DNA from: Ariolimax columbianus
Lineage: Eukaryota; Mollusca; Gastropoda; Stylommatophora; Arionidae
Direction of reading: 5' to 3'
Assembly: GCA_036924085.1 (NCBI GenBank)
Contig: JAVGWX010000007.1
Span: 38,004,643 to 38,068,642, forward strand
DNA length: 64,000 nt
The notes under the pieces were generated by a model. It had not been told where the DNA came from, did not search any database, and saw nothing but the letters and a program-made list of their open reading frames with translations. A program made the position numbers and the translations under genes. How positions within the stretch are numbered: position 1 is the first letter of the stretch; the number at the start of each line of letters is the position of its first letter. Positions 1 to 10,559 of the stretch are shown here, piece after piece.

Positions 1-138
1 TGACCGAAAGTTGCAAATATCGCAGTCAAGCTGTAAACTACGACACAATGCATTCCGTTCTCTGGACTATATTCTGCTACTTAAGCCCTTTTAGGGCTTG
101 GTAGCGGGAGATTGAGAACGAACGAAGCCAAGCCAATC
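1..138 (+). repeat. R2 SINE-like repeat, 3' part
   Basis: This is the 3' portion of the most frequent dispersed repeat in the window (R2). It shares the block around 'tgcaaatatcgcagtcaagc' and the ending 'gaacgaagccaagcc' with copies near 20.1, 45.8, 60.2 and 61.0 kb. It has no coding capacity. It is cut by the window start on the left. The R2 copy at 45580-45921 has a target-site duplication, which supports retrotransposition as the spreading mechanism. Confidence 0.75.
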
Positions 139-164
139 CAGGGTTATACAATCTCATTGTACTT

Positions 165-1583
165 GGTCAGGTCAGGTCAGGTCATCCCGTAACCGGTGAG
201 GTCGTTCGGGCACACATGAAGACATCCTCACAACACCACACCACTCCTATCTGTCAGATGCCGATGCCTGTGACTCTTCTGGTCGGAGACTGGTCCATTC
301 TTTGATGTTGTCCTCCCATCTCTTTTAGGGCCGGCCTCTTCGTCGTCTGCCATGCACCTTTCCGTGGAGGATTGTATTTGCAAGACCATTTGATCTCGAT
401 ATGTGACCGTACCAAGCGAGTTTCTTTCTTTTGACAGTTGCCAAGAGGTCTTCGAAAGGCCCTATTGCTGTTGTAATTCTATCTCGTATTTCCTCATTTG
501 TAACTCGATCTTTGTACGTGATGTTTAAAAGTTTTCGGAAACATATCTCAAAGGCCTGTATCCTTCGTTGAAAGTCAGCTGTAACTGTCCATGTCTTACA
601 CGAATAGAGGAATATTGGCAGGACTAGTGTTAGCATTAATCTGATTTTCGTGCATAGTGCTAACCGTTTATCTTGCCAGATTTTGTTAAGCCGTGCAAGC
701 GCCGCTATTGTCTGTGCTATTCTGGCCAGAACCTCACATTTTGATCCTTGATCACTGACAATCGACCCAAGATATTTAAAACGGTCAACCACTTCGAGTT
801 CCTGACCGTTAGCTTTTATCCTGCTGTTGAAAGCCCATGGCGTTGTTGGTCATTAATTTTGTCTTTCCAGCGTTTATCTCCATACCATAGTCAAGAGCTG
901 TTTCATCGAGCCTTCTGACCCAGCCAACCCGTCGATATCATCTGCAAAACGAAGGTTGGTAATCGTTCGGCCCCCTATCTTGACAGTACCAACGTGACCT
1001 CCAAGTGACTCACCCATAATTCCTTCAAGGAATATATTTAAAAGAGTGTACACCCCTGTCTCACACCAACTGATGTGCGAAACCAGTACCCTCGCCACCC
1101 ATTCACAAGAACTGCCCTAGACGCCTTGTCATACAGGTGTTCAAGGACCATTATAATATTTCCGTTGATATTATACATCCTCATGGTTGCCCAAAGCGCT
1201 TTATGCCATACCCTATCAAACACCTTCTTAAAATCCCCAAACACATAATACAGTGTTTGCTGCTGTTTTAGATATTTTTCGCTTAGCAGCCTTAAATTAA
1301 ATATTTGTTCTGTAGTGCTTCTTCCCTGTCTGAAACCTGCTTGCTCCTCGGCAATGATGTTCTCTGCTTGGGGTTTCAATCGGTCGAGGATTAATCTAAG
1401 CATGACCTTGCTAGGGTGGCTGATGAGGCTTATTGTTCTGTAATTTTGGCACAGCTTTAGGTTACCAGACTTATGTAACGGTATAACTATTGATTTCGTT
1501 CATAAATCCGGCCAGTTTCATGTCGCCAATATTTTGTTGCAGATGTGTGTCAGGCCTTCCACCACTACCTCTTGACACCCACT
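165..1583 (-). pseudogene. LINE-E (RTE-like) reverse transcriptase remnant
   Basis: Degenerate non-LTR retrotransposon on the minus strand. Reading 5' to 3' from about 1583 there is a pre-RT stretch with 'IVIPLHKSGN', then RT motifs 'QAGFRQGRSTTEQIF' and 'DFKKVFDRVWH' (palm motif A), 'VGVRQGCT' (motif B) and 'LRFADDIDGLAG' (catalytic FADD). The thumb/C-terminal part ('FKYLGSIV', 'LAWYGHISRSN', 'RRRRGRP') follows at 325-792. The three open stretches (1038-1403, 874-1098, 325-792) are in different frames, and a TGA replaces a Trp codon upstream, so it is dead. The 3' end is a short tandem tail at about 165-183. No endonuclease domain remains, so the copy is 5' truncated. Related tails occur at 21990-22560, 34440-34825 and 61497-61830. 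The RTE-like assignment is from motif appearance only. Confidence 0.85.
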
Positions 1584-1694
1584 TTTATGCTTTCAAGAGG
1601 ATACATTTTCCTTACCGCCCACTCAAATCTAAATGGGAGAAAGTTCCGCGGTCGTCCACTGATTCTCTCTATTTTTAATGTTTTAATAATACAG

Positions 1695-1772
1695 AGAGGA
1701 GCGCGTGGCCGAATGGTTTCGAGGTCTGCCTGCCGACAAGGAGGGCAGCGGTTCGAATCCCCGGTATGGCAT
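1695..1772 (+). repeat. tRNA-like sequence, probably a SINE head
   Basis: Contains an A-box-like 'tggccgaatgg' and an exact B-box 'ggttcgaatcc' at spacing typical of a tRNA promoter. The outer halves do not pair as an acceptor stem and the anticodon arm is irregular. It is therefore read as a tRNA-derived SINE head or tRNA pseudogene, not a working tRNA. Confidence 0.45.
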
Positions 1773-1948
1773 ATGTTGTTTTTCTGTTGGGGTGAAATAA
1801 ACAAACAATTGCTAACACACGACGTGGCGACAGCAGTGGCGAAGTGGTCTGTAGTCCTCAGCCTCCAAAACCCCTCGGCTACCAAAGCAATGGGGAAAAA
1901 GTCGTACCAGTGTTTTTTTAATAACACAGAATGTCATTATTCTGCTAC

Positions 1949-2297
1949 CGCCCACATGAAAGCTAAAGACCGCCCACGTGAAAGCTAAAGACCGCCCACG
2001 TGAAAGCTAAAGACCGCCCACATGAAAGCTAAAGACCGCCCACATGAAAGCTAAAGACCGCCCACATGAAAGCTAAAGACCGACCACATGAAAGTTAAAG
2101 ATCGCCCACATGAAAGCTAAAGACCGCCCCCATGAAAGCTAAAGACAACCCCACATGAAAGCTAAAGACCGCCCACATGAAAGCTAAAGACCGCCCACAT
2201 GAAAGCTAAAGACAACCCCACATGAAAGCTAAAGACCGCCCACATGAAAGCTAAAGACCGCCCACATGAAAGCTAAAGATGCCCACATGAAAGCTAA
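1949..2297. repeat. 22-bp minisatellite, about 16 copies
   Basis: Tandem array of 'cgcccacatgaaagctaaag' plus 'ac' (22 bp), with a few 23-24 bp variants carrying 'aaccccacatg'. Units sit directly against each other with no spacers. It is low in variation and noncoding. Confidence 0.95.
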
Positions 2298-2496
2298 TCT
2301 ACCGTCCACTAGTATGCAGTAGAACCCAGTTTGAAGACCCCTGTGTTAATCTATCAAATTTTGACCAACCCTCAAATTCAAAAGAAAGGAAAACCCCAAT
2401 ACACCAACTCATCAAAGAAAGACACAATTAAAACAATTACACGCGAGTAGTCCTAAAGACAAAAAACATGATTTAATGGAAGGTCATTCTTGGATA

Positions 2497-2612
2497 CATC
2501 AAAATTTGATAGATTAACATGTTCAACTGGTAGAGGCTGTGTACACAATTTCTAAAGGTTAAAATTGTAGAAATAGAAGTTCATGCAAACCGACAGCGAT
2601 CGTGTCAGGTTA
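2497..2612 (+). repeat. R5 dispersed repeat, copy 1
   Basis: Begins 'tcaaaatttgatagattaac' and continues through 'gtacacaat' and 'gtagaaatagaagttcatgc' to 'gtgtcaggttaaatg'. Closely similar sequence occurs at 2785-2927 and, split by an insertion, at 17735-17775 plus 18457-18550. An inverted copy of its first 20 bases lies at 2344-2363. Its origin is unknown. Confidence 0.6.
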
Positions 2613-2614
2613 AA

Positions 2615-2775
2615 TGTTGTCGTTGAATGTCCATGATGAGTAAATATTTACTCGTATATGCACCCTGACGAAAAGGACGTTAAGTGGTGGACTGCAGTTG
2701 CTTTCCCTGCGCGTGCCGATGAAGATGGACTAGGGCCTCCATGCTGTTATGAGATGCTTGGCTTCATCTGAAAGC
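2615..2775 (+). repeat. R1 interspersed repeat, 5' half
   Basis: Starts with a (GTT)-like stretch, then matches the R1 body 'aaaaggacgttaagtgg' and 'gatgaagatggact' seen complete at 49045-49453. It lacks the 3' 'cagacgttagtc' end. It separates two R5 copies. Confidence 0.6.
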
Positions 2776-2784
2776 TTGAATCCG

Positions 2785-2927
2785 TCAAAAATTGATAGAT
2801 TAGCAAATCGCTCTAGCACAGGCCATGTACACAATGTCATCTCTCTTAAGCTATGGAGAAAGTTCGTTAAAATTGGAGAAATAGAAGTCCACGCAAGTGG
2901 ACACGGGTCTTGTCTAAGTTAAATGAC
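2785..2927 (+). repeat. R5 dispersed repeat, copy 2
   Basis: Second copy of the R5 sequence, including 'ttgatagattag', 'gtacacaatgtcatctctc' and 'ggagaaatagaagtccacgc'. It is more complete in the middle than copy 1 and matches the 18457-18550 segment there. Confidence 0.6.
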
Positions 2928-2954
2928 AAAACGGTTGAGTGGTTACGGCAGCAT

Positions 2955-3225
2955 GAATGGAGGTATAACTATCAGCAGGCTGAAGAATCATCGGTTCAAC
3001 AAATTAAAAATTGGACTCACAGACACGTACCCAAGTGGGGAGAACAATAAAACAAACAGTGGAACATACCATACGGGCTTGACGGCTCCACAAGAGGAGC
3101 AGAACGACTACATGGTCCTCGCCAACCAAATTGCGAGATGTATGGCGATGAGCCAAGCATGCCCGTCATGGAGATGGATGCGATTATTTGAGACCAAACG
3201 ACGAAGAAGACGAAGCGAATTACAG
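2955..3225 (+). pseudogene. Jockey-type LINE C-terminal fragment
   Basis: The frame reads 'SRLKNHRFNKLKIGLTDTYP', the same C-terminal zinc-knuckle region as the J1 LINE ('RYHLFNKLKIGCTDECPC'). The first knuckle cysteine pair is lost (Ser for Cys) and frameshifts follow. The fragment ends in a GAA-rich tail near 3196-3215, as the other jockey-type tails here do. It is a dead 3' end only. Confidence 0.6.
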
Positions 3226-3374
3226 GGATCCATCGATTTGAGTCCCCTTTACCCCCTGCTGAACGAGACGTGGCACATATCCTAGGAGTGCAGTACTGTT
3301 GCCCACCTGGGAAATGCTCGCCCTGAACCGCTCAACCTGATCACATACGGTGCTCGCTTCGCTGAGAAGAGCAT

Positions 3375-3565
3375 CCACCATTACTGATGAGCTGAAAATG
3401 CGAACTGCAGGAAAGGACAGAATGCAAGACGGGCCACTTTGCACGTGTGCTCCAAGTGTGGTAGAGTTTGTCACGCTCAGATCGGACTGTACAGTCACCT
3501 GCGTTCACATCTAATTCACATAGACGGACGCTATCGTCATCTTCGCTTGACATGGGCAACTGTTA
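3375..3565 (+). pseudogene. LINE C-terminal C2H2-finger fragment
   Basis: Encodes 'CSKCGRVCHAQIGLYSHLRS', a C2H2-like motif of the type found at the extreme C-terminus of many RTE-like LINE ORFs. Neighbouring residues ('KGQNARRA') also fit a LINE end. No conserved host domain accompanies it. It could be an isolated zinc finger, but the setting of LINE tails makes a retroelement origin more likely. Confidence 0.5.
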
Positions 3566-3721
3566 TTCGTACTATAAACTATGATTACCGTTTGTCTAGA
3601 TCAGGATTCTTAACCATTCAAGATCGTGAGCACCGTTCACGTGCAACATTAAGAGCGTGAGTACCAGGCAACAGGCAATCTTAATAGGTTTATTTTTTTT
3701 TAACACTCATCGGGATAATAG

Positions 3722-3949
3722 CATCATTGATCTTGAAAGTCAATCAGAAGTTCAGTGATGTCCAAGGAGAAGTCGCTGGTAGCTACACGTAAACAGTCTT
3801 GCAGATGTGAATCAGTTAATTGTGGTCGTACTCTGTTCTTGAGGTATTTCATATGTGGGAAAGCTGTTTCGCACAGGTAGGTCGTCTCGAACATATCCAG
3901 ATATTTGAGAGAAACACTCCTCGGTATTTGGAACCTTTTTGTATCTTCT
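3722..3949 (-). pseudogene. hAT-type (ZBED5/SCAND3-like) transposase C-terminus
   Basis: Minus-strand frame with 'LDMFETTYLCETAF', 'MKYLKNRVRPQLTD' and 'LQDCLRVATSDFS'. This is the arrangement of the C-terminal dimerisation region of hAT-derived ZBED5/FAM200/SCAND3-like proteins, a conserved Tyr-Leu-Cys-Glu followed by a Leu/Arg-rich stretch. Only about 75 residues remain. The J1 composite at 3950-5215 inserted directly upstream of it on the minus strand. An earlier section of a similar protein occurs at 60510-60775. Confidence 0.6.
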
Positions 3950-5215
3950 CCTACACAAGCAATTTCAGAGCGGAGGCAGAGGCAATGAGGGCGGCAGTGG
4001 AAGAAATGGTGACACACAGTGAAAATGAAAGCCATATAGTCCTGCTTACAGATGCTCTCGCCGTAGTCACAGCGCTAAAAAGCCAGAAAAATACTGAGCT
4101 TAACGACTTAAGAGCAGCACTCTGCAAATTGTGCCAGCAGTCCGCCCCAAAAAGGGTAGTGGTACAGTGGGTCCCATCACACTGCAACATCCAAGACAAC
4201 GAGGAGGCAGACAGACTGCCAAAAGAAGGCGCAAGACTACCACAAGCAGATACTAGTATGACGTACGAAGAGTCAAAACGGCTTATCAAAGCCAGATACA
4301 TGACCAAATGGGAAACCGAACATACTGGTTACACCAAAAACGATGCCTATTACCAGTTGAACCGAAGAGAGCAGGTCGTTGTCTTCAGACTTCGCACTCC
4401 CATGCATACACCGACGGTTCTGTAACAAACACTACACAGAACGGAGGGGCAGGAGCATTCCTGAACCTACCAAATGGCAGAAAAATAACACTGTCATTCG
4501 CTACTGGTAAGTACACAAGCAATTTCAGAGCGGAGGCAGAGGCACTGAGGGCGGCAGTGGAAGAAATGGTGACACACAGTGAAAATGAGAGCCATATAGT
4601 CCTGCTGACAGATGCTCTCGCCGTAGTCACAGCGCTAAAAAGCCAGAAAAACACTGAGCTTAATGACTTAAGAGCAGCACTCTGCAAACTGTGCCAGCAG
4701 TCCGCACCAAAAAGGGTAGTGGTACAGTGGGTTCCGTCACACTGCAACATCCAAGGCAACGAGGAGGCAGACAGACTGGCAAAAGAAGGTGCAAGACTAC
4801 CACAAACAGATACCAGTATGACGTACGAAGAGTTAAAACGGCTTATCAAAGCCAGATACATGACCAAATGGGAAACCGAACATACTGGTTACACCAAAAA
4901 CGATGCCTATTACAAGTTGAACCGAAGAGAGCAGGTCGTTGTCTTCAGACTTCGCACTGGCCACAACAGACTGAGGTACCACCTATTCAACAAATTGAAG
5001 ATAGGGTGTACCGACGAATGCCCGTGCGGTACCGGTAAAATGACCGCTGAACATCTGCTGCAGAACTGCCCGACATACGAGGATCAGAGAGAGCAGATGT
5101 GGCCATCACCAGTGGAACTGCAAGACAAGCTCTATGGCAGTGGCGACAGCCTCAGGAGGACCACCGCTTTTTTCGAAAAAATAATGGTTACTGTCTGACT
5201 GCGTACGAAGAAGAA
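3950..5215 (+). mobile_element. J1 LINE, composite LINE-LINE insertion
   Basis: Jockey-like LINE 3' portion with an RNase H domain, made of two joined pieces. The first piece (about 3952-4395) runs from the middle of RNase H to 'VVFRLRT'. The sequence then jumps back near 4395 to 'HAYTDGSV' and runs through RNase H, the knuckle region and the stop at about 5196. The main open frame is 4308-5198. The tail is 'gcgtacgaagaagaag'. A 9-bp direct repeat 'gtatcttct' at 3941-3949 and 5216-5224 flanks the whole unit, so both pieces arrived in one event. Template switching between two LINE RNAs is the simplest explanation; later unequal exchange is the alternative. Confidence 0.85.
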
Positions 5216-5225
5216 GTATCTTCTT

Positions 5226-5690
5226 CTTTCCAAAAAGGTTATACTTTTCTCCTTTTCAAATAAATATATCATCGCTAAGGAGGACTGGAGATCGTCAATT
5301 CATGTACCCAAGATGCAACACAACACTAGGCTGACCTTCACCAGCATCGGCAAAAAAACACGAATCAAGTCAGCAGTGCGAAATATTTCAGAGCACAGAG
5401 CTGTAAATACGTTTACAGCAAACACGCAACTGAACTTTCAGTTCACCGAAAATATTATGGATGGATAGCAATATTATATGTTTGGGTTTGCACAACAAAG
5501 TTAGAATTGAGAAAAAAAACTGGTCTTATGAGCGTTTATTACATCCCGTTTATTACTTGCATGACGTGTGCACTAAATGTGATTATAAGAGCACCGGGGT
5601 GCTCGCGAGCACTAGATTGAGAACGCCTGAGATAGAAGCAAGCTCGTTTCCGTTTAGTCAGGCGATAGTAATCGTGCTTTGAAAAAAGGG
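5226..5690. other. No recognisable feature
   Basis: AT-rich sequence between LINE pieces. Short open frames are present, but nothing resembles a known domain and no tandem structure was seen. Confidence 0.5.
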
Positions 5691-5950
5691 ATGTAACTAC
5701 AGTCCGTGGCGGTAAAGAATGCGACCATTAAGACCAATTTGAGCAGAGAAGCGTCTTACACATCGAATGGTGTGTCTTCTCAAACACTGAGTCTTTAGTC
5801 CATATGCAATCAATATCTCGTGTGTCTGTATTCCAAGCTTAATCCTGTCCTTCCATGCAGCGTCCTGTTTCCGTGATTCCAAATCGATGCCCGCATCATT
5901 CATATCCTGCTTGCACACATCCTTGTACCGAAGTAGTGGTCGCGCCGGGA
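5690..5950 (-). pseudogene. LINE C-terminal fragment
   Basis: Minus-strand frame with 'RYKDVCKQDMNDAGID' and 'AAWKDRIKLGIQ'. This matches the usual end of endonuclease/RT LINE ORFs (a 'rykDvcKrDm ... W...a.DR..W' pattern). It is short and broken, with no RT domain attached. Confidence 0.55.
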
Positions 5951-6172
5951 CTTTTCATCTAATTGTAGATCTCCATACAGAAAATCCTTTGGTATCCTAC
6001 CATCATCCATCCTCCAAATGTGCCACAGCTATCGGAGCCTTCGAAGACTTAAGCATAGAAAAGACCACGACAATGCCTGCTCTTTCCAATACCTCTACTT
6101 TGATGATCTTGTCCTGTCACACAACTCCCACGATTATCTACAGATACCTCACGTGAAAGAAGCCAACCACCT

Positions 6173-6304
6173 CTCCTGATGTGTGTATGTAGACCATGTT
6201 CCACTGCCATACAAAAGGGCACTGATGTAGCTAGGCATCTCCTGATGCGTGTATGTAGACCATGTTCCACTGCCATACAAAAGGGCCTTGAGGTAACTAG
6301 GATG
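6173..6304. repeat. Two-copy 66-bp tandem repeat
   Basis: Two near-identical 66-bp units beginning 'ctcctgatg' (6173 and 6239) and containing 'gtagaccatgttccactgcc'. Reading frames through them are repeat translations and are not evidence of a gene. Confidence 0.75.
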
Positions 6305-7205
6305 TTCTTGAATGCCCACATTAAGTAGGATTACTCTTTTATGCGCCCTGAAATGAGCATTAAGTGGCGGGTTGTCGTAGCTTTCCTCACATCCCGATGA
6401 AGGTGAACCGAGGTCCTCCAGTCAGTTGTGCTACAATTGGCTTCATATGCGTGTCGCTCACTACTACTGTGATCAAGTGGGTTCCACACCTTGTTAGTCA
6501 GGCTGACGTGAAAACAGCCCGTTTCCAGGAGGGGCTACGGGGAAGTCGTTGAGGGTATTGGTCAGTCAGTATATTTTGCCTGATCCTGGCAAAGATAGTC
6601 TGTTCAGTATATTTTAACGGAAAATGACTAACATGTCTGATCAGTATATGTTGCCTGACCCTGAATGACCTGTCTGATCAGTACATGTTGCCTGTCTGAT
6701 CAGTATATGTTGCCTGTCTGATCAGTATATGTTGCCTGTCTGATCAGTATATGTTGCCTGTCTGATCAGTATATGTTGCCTGACCCTGACTGACCTGTCT
6801 GATCAGTATATGTTGCCTGTCTGATCAGTATATGTTGCCTGACCCTGACTGACCTGTCTGATCAGTATATGTTTCCTGTCTGATCAGTATATGTTGCCTG
6901 TCTGATCAGTATATGTTTCCTGTCTGATCAGTATATGTTTCCTGTCTGATCAGTATATGTTGCCTGTCTGATCAGTATATGTTGCCTGTCTGATCAGTAC
7001 ATGTTGCCTGACCCTGACTAACATCTATGATCAGTATATGTTGCCTGACCCTGTCTGATCAGTATATGTTGCCTGACCCTGTCTGATCAGTATATGTTGC
7101 CTGTCTGATCAGTATATGTTGCCTGTCCCTGACTAACATGTATGATCAGTATATGTTGCCTGACCATGACTAACATGTATGATCAGTATATGTTGCCTGA
7201 CCCTG
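6305..7205 (+). repeat. R1 repeat with expanded 22-bp terminal array
   Basis: R1 body (about 6305-6595) with 'cgccctgaaatgagcattaa', 'ggtgaaccgaggtcctccag' and 'agcccgtttccaggagggg'. The copy ends not in a single 'ctgatcagtatgtt' unit as at 49320-49450 but in a long array of 'tgtctgatcagtatatgttg' plus 'cc' (22 bp), with interspersed 'ctgaccctgactgac' variants, up to 7205. Each unit carries the palindrome TGATCA. Confidence 0.85.
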
Positions 7206-7940
7206 ACGTCATTTTTCCTTCCCCGTGTAACAAGATAATAGTACAGATGCATATACTCAACACATGATTTCTTTCATTTCTAACAAAGTAAAATGATTGG
7301 ATGTTAAAATATGAGTCACGTTTAAACAGATTTGGCTATCCTTATTCTCTTCCTGGTTTCCATTCACATCTCCCATGTCCGTTTATTATATGCGCAATAT
7401 AGGAGAAACTATTCCATTATGGCTTGTCCTCGCTGTTATGACTCTTGATGATGATGTGTACTATTGCGGACAGACATTTCCTACGTGTATCTGTCCTATT
7501 TTGTGCCCCCATACCAGCAATCCCAAAGTGCGAATATACTGTGGTATGGACAAGTGGGCTTAGGACTAGCCCCACAGACAGGAATTGTCGCCAGTGCCTA
7601 GAGTGTTTGGCTTAGCTGATAAACGTCTGCAGGTCACGGGAACAAAACTGATAACCGGAGGTCTAGCACGCGCAACAGAAACAAGTAACAGCGTATTGTG
7701 CAATAGATGTGCAACAAAGCTGGGCCGTACAAGAAGATACACACGAGGGAACTGTAGTCACGCTAAATTTAATGTAAACACTTACATAATCAAGCAGGGA
7801 CTCGGTTTAACGTGGGACTTAATACGAACAACCTCGTTACGACCAAACAGTTTTCGCCAGGGATGGAGGACTGTTACTAACAAACAAATATAGACGACCA
7901 AGATGACAATTGTGAAAGCTGAAAGTCCACAAGGAGCGTA
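7206..7940. other. No recognisable feature
   Basis: Unique-looking sequence. The 102-residue open frame at 7585-7893 has no domain I recognise and no codon bias or conserved motif that would support it as a gene. Confidence 0.4.
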
Positions 7941-8590
7941 ATATTATTACAACTTCTTGTTGTTATCCCATAGCTGCTGAACATGCCTGCTCTTGACAGC
8001 CCAATGCCATTCTTATATAGATGCAGGTCTTCTTCAGTTCTTTCACTGCTCCGTACAGTGTGTTGGCAATTGTCGGCAGTGCTTATCGGAATCTTTTCCT
8101 CGTGTCCGCCAGCGCCTTGCACTCAACGAGTAGATGTCGGTATATTCAGGATGAGAGCGAAGTCTGGACAAGGACAGGTGCTGGGGATTGATGCGGTTAA
8201 ATTGGCTATTGACTGGTGTGTATTGTTAGGAACTGAAAGATGAAACTTTGATCTCTTCTATGTAGTTTATTTATGTCATCGTTACTTTTTGGCTGTGACA
8301 TTTCGCTAAATACACTGCGACCTGTTGTTCCCGTCGCTCGCCTGTTCATCCAGATTTCCCGAGTATTATTCTGAATAATTCGTTTTACTATGTGGTTACT
8401 GCAGGGTCTATCCAATTGTTGATAGGAGACTCCTGTTGTTGACAATCTGTCAGCTATGTCCAGGCATCCATTGCAAGATGACATCCCGTGAGATGTTATA
8501 ATATTGTATAATGACCGCCCTTCCCACCAAGAATATCTTTTAACATTTATGACATTAAGGGAAGGAGGAATTGGCGTTATGGTCATTTAT
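7940..8590 (-). pseudogene. Jockey-type LINE J4, C-terminal region
   Basis: Minus-strand open frame 8206-8586 encodes the stretch downstream of RNase H in jockey-like LINEs: 'REIWMNRRATGTTGRSVFSE', 'INKLHRRDQSFIFQ'. After a frameshift near 8200 it continues as 'HLLVECKALADTRKRF' and 'TLYGAVKELKKTC' down to about 7960. The histidine and cysteine of the knuckle are recognisable ('HLLVEC'), but the first Cys pair is disrupted. It is a diverged relative of J1, without RNase H or RT domains. Confidence 0.65.
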
Positions 8591-9195
8591 TTAATTGAGT
8601 GGGGGAGGGAAGGGACATAGATATACATACATACAGAGGACCTGTTAGAAAAGGAGGCGAGCGACAAGAAGGTGAGAATATATTGAAAACAGGAATACAT
8701 GAAATATATATGGTATGAGTTGACTGACGTCCTGAAATCAAACTAAAAATAAGACGAGGCTGCGGCGACAACGTGGATTAAAATAAAGTGTTTTAAAAAT
8801 AGGTACGATCAGATAGTACACTAAAACACACATGAAGCCTACGTTACTAGCAAACAGCCTTCATCAGGGACAAAGATCCACACACATATATGAGCTAGAA
8901 CTATTAGATCACATTACATATGGATTGGAGTTGACGTTTTTACCAACCCAAGATCTAGAACTTCGCTTCTTACACAAATATATCTATTTGACTGTTATAC
9001 GTTTCTTGGCAGATGTGCAGTACGGTAGGTTGCCATTATTTTCAGTACACTGAGAAGCGATCAAGAGAAACTAACACCCGTTTCCGCCAAACTGAACACG
9101 GCGTTTACAATTTAAAGGTAAATTGGGCTTTGTTAATCCTAGTGTTAACATAATCGCCTTTACTCCGTCCAGGTGAATATGGAAGGTAAACATGT
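8591..9195. other. No recognisable feature
   Basis: AT-rich stretch. The 8832-9053 open frame shows no known motif, and no repeat structure was noticed. Confidence 0.4.
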
Positions 9196-9224
9196 AAATT
9201 TCTTCTTCTTCTTCGTACGCTCAC

Positions 9225-9236
9225 AGACGTCGACTT
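9225..9236. repeat. Target-site duplication of J1 copy A, left
   Basis: 12-bp direct repeat 'agacgtcgactt', identical to 10306-10317. It marks the exact ends of the J1-A insertion into J1-B. Confidence 0.85.
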
Positions 9237-10305
9237 CTTCTTCTTCTTCTGCGTACACAGTCAGACAGTAACCATTATTTTTTCGAAAAAAGCGGCGGTC
9301 ATCCTGAGACTCTCGCCACTACCATAGAGCTTGTCTTGCAGTTCCACTGGCAATGGCCACATCTGCTCTCTCTGATCCCCGTATGTCGGGCAGTTCTGCA
9401 GCAGATGTTCAGTGGTCATTTTACCAGTACCGCACGGGCATTCGTCGGTACACCCTATCTTCAATTTGTTGAATAGGTGGTACCTCAGTCTATTGTGGCC
9501 AGTGCGAAGTCTGAAGACAACGACCTGCTCTCTTCGGTTCAACTGGTAATAGGCATCGTTTTTGGTGTAACCAGTATGTTCGGTTTCCCATTTGGTCATG
9601 TACCTGGCTTTGATAAGCCGTTTTGACTCTTCGTACGTCATACTGGTATCTGTTTGTGGTAGCCTTGCACCTTCTTTTGCCAGTCTGTCTGCCTCCTCGT
9701 TGCCTTGGATGTTGCAGTGTGACGGAACCCACTGTACCACTACCCTTTTTGGTGCGGACAGCTGGCACAGTTTGCAGAGTGCTGCTCTTAAGTCATTAAG
9801 CTCAGTGTTTTTCTGGCTTTTTAGCGCTGTGACTACGGCGAGAGCATCTGTCAGCAAGCCTATGTGGCTCTCATTTTCACTGTGTGTTGCCATTTCTTCC
9901 ACTGCCGCCCTCAGTGCCTCTGCCTCCGCTCTGAAATTGCTTGTGTACTTACCAGTAGCGAATGACAGTGTTATTTTTCTGCCATTTGGTAGGTTCAGGA
10001 ATGCTCCTGCCCCTCCGTTCTGTGTAGTGTTTGTTACAGAACCGTCGGTGTATGCATGGGTCCAGTCCATGCTTGGGTAGCTTTTCGTTATGAAGCTTAG
10101 GGTAGTGTCTCTCCTTTCTTTTTCGGTCTGGCAGTTTTTGTTTGCAATACCTGGTATATTTTCTACCACCTCTGGAAATATATCCTGCCTCCAAGTAGGT
10201 TTTCGTACAGTAGTGATGGGTTTTGGTGTTGTTAGTGCGTTTATGGGATCTTCGTGCATCTTTGCTTTGGCTATTTCTGCAAAGTTTCTCCGCTTTAGTT
10301 TCCCA
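9237..10305 (-). mobile_element. J1 LINE copy A, 5'-truncated, ORF open
   Basis: The best-preserved J1 copy. The frame is open from the 5' junction. With the first Met it gives 332 residues (10259 to 9261), and coding sense continues upstream of that Met, so the start is only the first ATG of a truncated ORF. RNase H carries all four acidic positions: Asp72 in 'YTDGS', Glu112/114 in 'AEAEAL', Asp138 in 'LLTDAL', Asp191 in 'NEEADRLA'. A C-x-C-x8-H-x4-C knuckle follows (Cys274, Cys276, His285, Cys290), then 'KLYGSGESL' and the stop. The 3' end is a GAA-repeat tail. RT and endonuclease domains are missing by 5' truncation, so it cannot move by itself, but the lack of stops suggests a recent insertion. 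RNase H in this position is usual for jockey/I-type LINEs. Confidence 0.9.
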
Positions 10306-10317
10306 AGACGTCGACTT
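10306..10317. repeat. Target-site duplication of J1 copy A, right
   Basis: Partner of 9225-9236, identical over 12 bp. Confidence 0.85.
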
Positions 10318-10559
10318 GAATTTGTTCAAAGAAAGTAGCGGTCATCCTAAGGCTGTCGACACTGCCATAGAGCTTGACTAGTGCTGGCAATGGTAACAAG
10401 TGCTTTCTCTGGTCCTTGTATGTCGGACAATTTTGCGGCAGACGTTCATGGGTCATTTTCCCAATACCGAGGGTGCATTCGTCAGTACCACATATCTTCA
10501 CTTTATGAAACATGTGAATTTCAGTCCATACGTTAAGCGAACCTTTCATTTTCAGAAAT

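Noticed and set aside
1695..1772. Working tRNA-Ser/Leu gene
   Set aside because: The boxes are good, but no acceptor stem or regular anticodon arm can be formed.
3439..3660. Host C2H2 zinc-finger gene
   Set aside because: A single finger of the kind found at LINE ORF ends, next to other LINE tails and without linkers or further fingers.
9592..10080. 162-residue plus-strand protein (also 4385-4867 and 3951-4307 minus)
   Set aside because: These are antisense to the J1 RNase H coding strand.
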